From: Anastrepha obliqua
Taxonomy: Eukaryota > Arthropoda > Insecta > Diptera > Tephritidae
DNA: 64,000 nt
Assembly: GCF_027943255.1 (NCBI RefSeq)
Contig: NC_072896.1
Coordinates: 122,667,879 to 122,731,878, forward strand
Direction of reading: 5' to 3'
Shown here: piece after piece, positions 58,295 to 64,000 of the stretch
Layout: each line of letters begins with the position of its first letter
Numbering within the stretch: the stretch's first letter is position 1
Made by a program: the position numbers and the translations under genes
Notes under the pieces: model-generated
What the model was told of the DNA's origin: nothing
The model's input: the letters and a program-made list of their open reading frames with translations, nothing else
Databases searched by the model: none

Positions 58295-59816
58295 CTAGAG
58301 AAACATGGAAATTGAGCAATTAACAGTGAACGAGGAAAGTATTTCATAAGCTCACCATCTAAAATCATTTTGGCCGCTATTGCCGCCGGTTTGCCTACGG
58401 TCTGGGCCATTGCTGAATGCCCACCAGGTTGGCCGTATACAACAAAGTTGATACCACGCTCCTCACGACGGCCATCCTGCCAGCGTATGCCCACTTCATG
58501 ACGCAGTATAACCAAGTCCCGTTCGTGAGATTCTAAAATGGGCAGTAAAATGAAATTGAAGAGTTTAAGAGCTTTGCATTAAGTTAAATTTACCGAATGC
58601 CAAACGCTTTGCGAGGTAGTGACTTAGCGTATCCAATGGCGTGTTCATCTTTACCACCGGTGTATCTTCCAGCAGTCCAAGACTCTCGATGCCATCGGCA
58701 TCTCCAATGCGTTCGACCAGTTTTTGCTTTAAATTCTCATAGAAGATGCTCGAATCGGACATGCCCAACATATTGATCACCAATTGGCGCCATGTTACCT
58801 CCGGTCCGTGCGGATGCAACATTGGATGCGGTTCGGGATCAATCAAACCAAGCAACTGCATCGGCTGCACACACTCGGAGAATCCTTTGTAACGAATGGT
58901 GCCACGCAACAGTGTATGCACATCTCTGCCTAGTCCATAGAGCTCTGCGTACTTTGTGGAATCGCGATTGGGGAAACCCTCTAGCGCAAAACCGGGCAGG
59001 AAATTTAGACTTCGTGGATTTGACATCAAATCGCCGCCACCAGATATCTCAACAATTTGACCTCTGCTCAAATACTTCGCCGCGGATAAAGTGTTTAGCA
59101 GCACACCGCGCGGTGACCAAGAGAATTTATAACGCAGCGCATTGCCTGAGTGCTCAGGCGCAGGTAGACCGCCACAGAAACTAACAAACGATTCAATGAC
59201 ACCACCCTTGTCCTTCACCTCGTCGATGCATTCCAATGCGAGCAGATGATCAATGCCTGGGTCGAGACCCACCTCATTCATGATGGTAACACCATTGCGA
59301 CGCGCTTCCTCATGCAGCTCCTTAATTTCGTCATTCAAGTAGCTTGCCGTCACCATGTGTGTCTTCTCGGCCACACAGCATTTGGCCACCATGCTGTGCA
59401 GGCTGTAAGGCAGCAATGAGATGACAACATCTGCTTTGGCGCACAACTCTTGCAAATGCTCGATACCCTCGGTCACATTTAGATAGACACTGTCGACGCC
59501 ATCGTAATCCTTGGCGAGTCGATCAGCTTCCTCTTTGAGCGCCGAGCAAACAGTAATTGAGACGTCTTTCTCGCGTGCTAGCCATTCGACCAGCGGCGCT
59601 GAAACCATGCCAGCACCCAGCACAAGCACATTTTTGTCCGTATCCAGGCGACCTTCAATTTTGTGACGGGAACGGTAGCTGTACAGAAAATCGGGAAAAA
59701 TATTTCAATAAAAAGTTAGGCAATATAGCAAGCACATATAAATACTTGTTGGATTCACGCAGCTCCTGTATGTACTGGAAGTTATCTGTCAGTTTTCCAT
59801 TGCTAGCGATGATTGC
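58176..59816 (-). CDS. LKRSDH: Saccharopine dehydrogenase part of LKR/SDH (AASS orthologue), 5' part off window
   Basis: Four exons encode about 480 residues ending in the true stop (TAA, 58176-58178). The product is the C-terminal saccharopine dehydrogenase domain of the mitochondrial bifunctional lysine catabolism enzyme. It oxidises saccharopine with NAD+ to glutamate and 2-aminoadipate semialdehyde. Seen directly: the Rossmann motif VLVLGAGMVSAPLVEWLAR, then LLPYSLH, MVTASYL, NEVGLDPGIDH, CGGLPAPEHSGNALRYKFSW, EGFPNRDSTKY, LLRGTIRYKG, and a C-terminal AMAQTVGKPAAIAAKMILDG. All align colinearly with animal AASS. Upstream, AIIASNGKLTDNFQYIQELR matches the linker before the SDH domain. The N-terminal LKR domain (~450 residues) is not found in 59817-64000 and is expected past the right edge. 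Splice phases match throughout. Confidence 0.94.
58356..58532 (-). CDS. LKRSDH: LKRSDH penultimate exon
   Basis: 177 bases, phase 1 in and out. Acceptor CCATTTTAG, donor G/GTGAGC. Encodes ESHERDLVILRHEVGIRWQD ... NFVVYGQPGGHSAMAQTVGK and the AAKMILDG end, the conserved C-terminal part of the SDH fold. Confidence 0.95.
58594..59678 (-). CDS. LKRSDH: LKRSDH main SDH exon
   Basis: 1085 bases, phase 2 in, phase 1 out. Acceptor TTTTCTGTACAG; donor G/GTAAAT at 58588-58593. Contains NAD-binding GAGMVSAP and most of the substrate domain through LSHYLAKRLAF. It has higher GC and codon regularity than anything around it. Confidence 0.96.
59746..59816 (-). CDS. LKRSDH: LKRSDH exon: linker before SDH domain
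   Basis: 71 bases, phase 0 in, phase 2 out. Acceptor TGTTTATAG. The donor is AA/GTATTT, a weak match to consensus, but it is the only one that keeps frame with the next exon (AA + C = Asn, giving ESNNYRSRHKIEG). Encodes AIIASNGKLTDNFQYIQELR then ESN. Confidence 0.83.
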
Positions 59817-60558
59817 CTATAAACATAAAAGAAGAGGTTTCCGATAAATGGTATTAAGAAAAAACCTGTTCTAACATCTTTTGTGTTCATGACGAAAGTT
59901 GAATAACAAACTCTTTCGCACTCAGGAAGAGCGAACTAATCGCACCAATCCTTATCAACCTTCGTGATCACTCAAAACAACGACGGCACTGCTCAAGTCT
60001 TTCGATTTCGTACTTTTAACTCAGGCGACTACCATACCTTATCAGCTTTTCGTTCAGGGTTACCAGTCATACCAACTTATTGAGACAAGTAGAAATTTTT
60101 GATTTTTAACATTATGAAGATTTGGGGTTCTGTGCGGTTCTGTGAGGTTCTATTTTTTGATTCGGCTATTTGCGAAAGTGATAGCTGTGGGCAGGTTAGA
60201 TATATCTACAATACTTTTCTGCCTCGTTCAATCCCTAATCACTTAATGCATTAGTTCTGAAGTGTTTTTGTTAGCAAGATCACTTTGTCCATTTGAAAAA
60301 TTGTTTGCTAACAAAAGGAGTGAAAATAATGAGTTTCCAAAAACTCTTGAAATGAAAATTTCTGAAAAGTCGTACAGATTTCATTCATTTCAGAACAACG
60401 CGCATAGTGTGAAAAATGGTTTTCAATGAAGTATAGTAAATGTGCATTAGGGTGGAATCATTTTTTTAAACGGCTTTTGGCAGAGCTGCAGAAAGTTGGC
60501 TTTCCGTTTCAGAAATAAAGGTGGAAAATGTTATTTGTCTCATTATGTGCTAAGAGGT
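59817..60558. other. LKRSDH upstream intron, no exon seen
   Basis: No sequence resembling the LKR domain was found on the minus strand. Confidence 0.5.
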
Positions 60559-60567
60559 GCCGCCAAC

Positions 60568-61098
60568 CGTTGCCGACCAGTTTTCCCAATCCGTTTTTCC
60601 CAAAACTTTTTTCCCAATGCTTACTTTTCCCAAAGGCAAATGTTCCCAAATTTTTTCATCCAAACTGTTTTTCCCAAGACTTTTTTCCCAAAAGTCATTT
60701 TTCCCAAAACTTTTGTTCCCAATAAAATAAATTCTTTAGAGGAGTTCTACGCAAAAATACGGTGGATTGCGTAGTCGGAGTCGGATTGATGAGGGTTATT
60801 TTTTTGAAGCGCGGCCGAAGGCCGCCCACGCGAAAAGGAGTTCTACGCAAAAATACGGTGGATTGCGTAGCCGGAGTCAGACTGATGAGGGTTATTTTTT
60901 TGAAGCGCGGCCGAAGACCGCCCACGCGAAAAGGAGTTCTACGCAAAAAAAAAAAACAAGTTTGGGAAAAATAGGATTTTAATTGAATTGGGAAAAATGG
61001 TTTTGGGAAAATTGGTTTGGGAGTTATTTTATTGGGAACAAAAGTTTTGAGAAAAATGACTTTTGGGAAAAATGGATTGGGAAAAGTGTACGGTAACC
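60568..61098. mobile_element. Foldback-like element with 9-bp target duplication
   Basis: GCCGCCAAC occurs at 60559-60567 and 61099-61107, directly at the borders. The first ~38 bases of each end pair as inverted repeats without gaps (CGTTGCCGACCAGTTTTCCC against GGTTACCGTACACTTTTCCC). Each arm is ~140-160 bp of irregular tandem units built on TTTTTCCCAAAA (left) or TTTTGGGAAAAA (right). The core holds two and a bit 96-bp repeats. Long arms of short tandem repeats and a 9-bp duplication are hallmarks of Drosophila FB elements and related Mutator-like transposons. No transposase is encoded. Confidence 0.82.
60740..60947. repeat. 96-bp GC-rich tandem repeat (2.2 units) in the foldback core
   Basis: Units at 60740-60835 and 60836-60931 plus 16 bases of a third, all starting AGGAGTTCTACGCAAAAA. 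The two full units differ at only a few sites. Each contains GCGCGGCCGAAGGCCGCCCA (a near-palindrome). 96 is a multiple of three, so both strands stay open by register, and the ORFs are not evidence of a protein. Confidence 0.9.
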
Positions 61099-61289
61099 GC
61101 CGCCAACACCATTAATTTGTGAACAAATCGTAAATGCAACCTTTTCATTTCCACTTCCCAAAATCATGTCCTAACATGCGTGCAGGCCGTGTAACAGCCC
61201 ACTTTGCCTGCAATAAACATTTCAATACAATAAAACTATCTAGCACTAGTTCACTGGTTCTGCTGTGATGAAGAGGAATCCATGGAATA

Positions 61290-61500
61290 ATTAGTCACCA
61301 ATTGTGAAGCATAGGTCACAGGAGACTCAGAATCCTGAGCTCGTACCTAATAGAGGATGAAGGAGCTGGTTCGATCCCTCGCAATACTAAATAGTTAAAA
61401 TTAAGCACTTAGGGCGCACAATAGATCAATCTGGTCCCAGTACGTAAAGGCCTAACCCGTGCAACCATTACCATTACCATTACATGCGTGCATACATTCA
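61290..61500 (+). repeat. Possible second SINE with (CATTAC)n tail
   Basis: A B-box-like GGTTCGATCCCTCG (61368-61381) is preceded by a tRNA-like stretch, and the 3' end is CCATTACCATTACCATTAC. The A box is unclear. Confidence 0.35.
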
Positions 61501-61919
61501 TGCATTCATTCGTGCATACGCTTGCATTCACTTTTGGTTGTTGCTAGTGTTTAGATGATTTCAAAACATTTTGTGACAATAATTGTCTTTCAGTGACAAG
61601 CTTTTATTGTGGGTGAGAAAGTAATTTTATTTCTTATTTATTATTATTATTTCACTTCAGTACTGCAGTTAAAACAAGTTTCAAACGTAAAACTTAAAAT
61701 CTTTGACATATGACGCTTAGAGCTGTGTAGAATTTCCTGAAAATGATATCCGAAGATGGTAATATTTTGTGATTTTTATTAACCCTTATCAAGAAGAAAT
61801 GAACTTTGTTATGGAAAACGGGGGGAGAGGCAGATCTGTATGTGTCTGCAGCGACAGCAAAACTACACTCATGGCCTCCTCCAATCACTTCAAAAGTAGT
61901 TGAGTGCTATAACTGAACC
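61501..61919. other. Intergenic/intron, no feature
   Basis: Nothing recognised. Confidence 0.4.
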
Positions 61920-62455
61920 ATGTCGGTAGACATAATATCCGGATGCTAACATGGGTCCCGGGACATGGGACCCTTTAGCTAGGATGGGCTCTAAGACCAA
62001 CTTCTTTAGCTACGAGCCCGTTCTGCACACCCTTCTTCAGCTATCAAAGACAGTTTTAGCAAACGGACTACTTCAACCCACAAGCGGGCTTTGCAGGCTG
62101 AGAGAGGCTGCAAATGGACAAAACTGATGTTACCTATCATATCGGACCGATTGTCGCAGGTCCTCCTGACAGCTGGTTGGACTGATGACGGGCCACTTTC
62201 TGGAGGCGAAGCACATGGAAAAGGTAGGCATCTCAGACACTGCGTCTGAGGAAGATGAGACAGCGAACCACTTTCTATGCGTCTACCCGGCCTTCGCTCG
62301 AATCAGGCTTGAGGTCTTTGGCACTGATGTGTTAAAAAGCGACCACCTTGGCTCCTTGGCACCACAAGATCTACTCAGAGTTCTTCGGATGTTGTTGGTT
62401 AAATTAAAAAAAAAATTAAAAGGCAGCCCGAGTGCAATACAATGGACTTAATGTT
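61920..62455 (+). mobile_element. Non-LTR retrotransposon RNase H C-terminus
   Basis: Reads MLTWVPGHGTL, ALRPTSLATSPF, then from 62185 MTGHFLEAKHMEKVGISDTA, EEDETANHFLCVYPAFARIR and LEVFGTDVLKSDHLGSLAPQ. GH....G.HAE...EE.ETA.HFLC.CPAFAR is the LINE C-terminal signature. The first part is frameshifted. Confidence 0.8.
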
Positions 62456-62698
62456 GTCTGAGTGCTGTATTTCCTAGTTGTCACAAAAAAAAAACTCTTA
62501 TCAAGGCAGCAGCGTGATTTGTTACCAACTGCAAAGATGTTAAGGTTACATTCTGTAGTCCATTTCATGACGATAGATATCGAAGGAGAGTTGGAGTACA
62601 ACTCGAACAAGCTAGGAATAGCTGCCATTCTTATTTTTATGCCTCATACCAATGTATGTCTAAACAAAAATACATATCTTTTGATGTGTAAGTATTAT

Positions 62699-62850
62699 AG
62701 AGGTGTTTTTTCAAGAGCTTCAGAAATATTTTTGGTATAAAGTTTTTATTATAATCCGGCAGATAATTTTCTTAATATAATATCCAACATATGTCCGCCG
62801 TGGCTACGCCTTACATGATCAATTCGATCTGTGCAATTTTTGTTCTTCTT
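62699..62850 (-). mobile_element. DD41D-type mariner 3' end fragment
   Basis: Terminal repeat AGGTGTTTTTTCAAGAGCT resembles the rosa-type end (AGGGTGATTTTTAAGAGCT at 16815). The minus strand reads NKNCTDRIDHVRRSHGGHML followed by DIILRK, the transposase C-terminus (compare KRMDHLKCSRGQHLHEIIFK at 16920). Confidence 0.65.
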
Positions 62851-63069
62851 GTTGCAATAAATCTGAATAATCTAAATAGGCGCAATCAGCAAAAATCCGA
62901 CGCAACGTAACTCTTGCACGAACTGTATTTTATAGACACGTAAGCCATGATAGGTAGAAAGGTATGTAGGTGAAATAGTTGAAGTGCCGGTCTGGCACTC
63001 CTCAAGTAGCACTAAAGCGCCGTTTTGAGACCTCCAACAGGCAGATATCTACAGCTAGCCAGAGCTGTT

Positions 63070-63400
63070 GATATTATATACTAGATAAGATTGATGGGAT
63101 TTAGGTTGGCGCACTGCCACAGGCTGCCGAAGAAAGGAGCACCCAGCGATCTTAATCGTCTAGCTTCTGAATCCGGACATTTACAGAGAAAGTGCTCAAC
63201 AGTCTCCTTCTCCGAAAAGTCCCCACAGCTTCTGCAATGGTGGTTAAAGGGTAATCCTAGCTTTTCCGCGTGTGTTCCGACCATCCAGTGACCGGTAAAC
63301 ACAGCTATTAGTTTGGAAATTGAATGGCGTGGAGTCTCCAAGACTTTCTGTGTGCTTCGTCTATTGTTCTAAGGCCAAAGGGATTTTAAATAGCACGTGA
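63070..63400 (-). mobile_element. Non-LTR retrotransposon C-terminal fragment
   Basis: Minus frame (63341-63081) reads SKLIAVFTGHWMVGTHAEKL, GLPFNHHCRSCGDFSEKETV, EHFLCKCPDSEARRLRSLGA: the CRSC...ETVEHFLCKCP signature at the end of RNase H-type LINEs. Opposite orientation to the piece at 61920. Confidence 0.8.
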
Positions 63401-64000
63401 AGAAATGGAGATCCATCTTTTCTGCGCTTTCCTAAGAAAGAATTTTCAAATTTTCCGCGTCGTCGAAGTACAAAGGCCAATAAATTGCGAACGACCAAGA
63501 ATCGACATTTCGGAATCTCCTGCAAGATTTAAGTCTAGGAACTTGGCGGACAGATTTTCTTTCGAAGTAAATTTCCACAATTTTGAAACATTGTTCTGGC
63601 GCTAAAGGATTCATGAGGATTCACAATTCAAGCCTTAATGAACAGAAATGTCAACACAGTTCGCCATTCTCAGCTGTCAAGCCACAGTTATCGATATCGA
63701 TAGCTCTCAAGTCGCTAAAAAACTCCAAATACTTTCGAAAATTGTTATATAAACCTAAGAACAACATCAAATATTTGAATAAACTTGTTTGGAACAAAAT
63801 GCTTGACACTGGCAATAAAGAAATTGTCAAAATTCAATGGCATTTTGCAGCCACTTGCAATTGCACTTTATTATACTAAAATTGATAGACCATTCAATAC
63901 CGGATACCAAAACTGGATACCAAAAATTATTTTTATTTAAATTATTTAAAAAATCTATAGCTCAAATTCGAAATTCTAAATAGACGCTATTGAAAAATAT
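63401..64000. other. No feature recognised
   Basis: AT-rich. A 98-codon ORF (63583-63879) has no recognised similarity. Confidence 0.45.

Noticed and set aside
60695..60982. Long ORFs on both strands in the GC-rich tandem repeat
   Set aside because: The 96-bp unit length is a multiple of three, so any open frame in one unit stays open in all; there is no other coding sign.

Overview
The window looks like nuclear DNA of a higher dipteran, most probably a tephritid-type fruit fly. The reasons are AT-rich sequence, short and long GT-AG introns, two genes with insect-like protein sequences, and a dense population of Tc1/mariner elements (including DD41D 'rosa'-type and 'capitata/mellifera'-type mariners), RTE, Jockey and RNase H-bearing non-LTR retrotransposons, and a tRNA-derived SINE. 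The species call is an inference; no species-specific marker was seen.

Two host genes are supported, both on the minus strand and both cut by the window. (1) An ethanolaminephosphotransferase (EPT1/selenoprotein I family, CDP-alcohol phosphatidyltransferase) occupies 22640 down to 1405. I could rebuild six coding exons with matching splice phases: 22584-22640, 8263-8331, 7561-7744, 4517-4773, 1784-1941 and 1405-1585. The last ~95 residues should lie off the left edge. Its first intron is 14.25 kb and is packed with transposon remnants. (2) The saccharopine dehydrogenase half of lysine-ketoglutarate reductase/saccharopine dehydrogenase (LKR/SDH, AASS orthologue) occupies 59816 down to 58176 in four exons (59746-59816, 58594-59678, 58356-58532, 58176-58294). 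The LKR-domain exons are not seen and should lie beyond the right edge. The two enzymes act in unrelated pathways (phosphatidylethanolamine synthesis; lysine breakdown), and nothing suggests joint control.

The 35 kb between them, and the EPT1 introns, hold no convincing further gene. They are a layered record of mobile elements. At least ten Tc1/mariner lineages are visible, nearly all with lost catalytic residues or internal deletions. The best preserved is a DD34D mariner at 39027-40294, nested in an older mariner (38927-41053) that also carries a third, deleted element. Non-LTR fragments include five pieces of one RTE element, a Jockey reverse transcriptase split by a 709-bp inverted-repeat insertion, and about ten RNase H/C-terminal pieces, one flanked by a clean 12-bp target duplication with a (CCTAA)n tail. 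At least six SINE copies occur.

The most unusual structures are a 531-bp foldback-like element at 60568-61098 with tandem TTCCCA arms, a 96-bp GC-rich repeated core and an exact 9-bp target duplication, and a 1576-bp element at 29717-31292 whose termini begin with CACAGTG, as in Transib elements and V(D)J signals.
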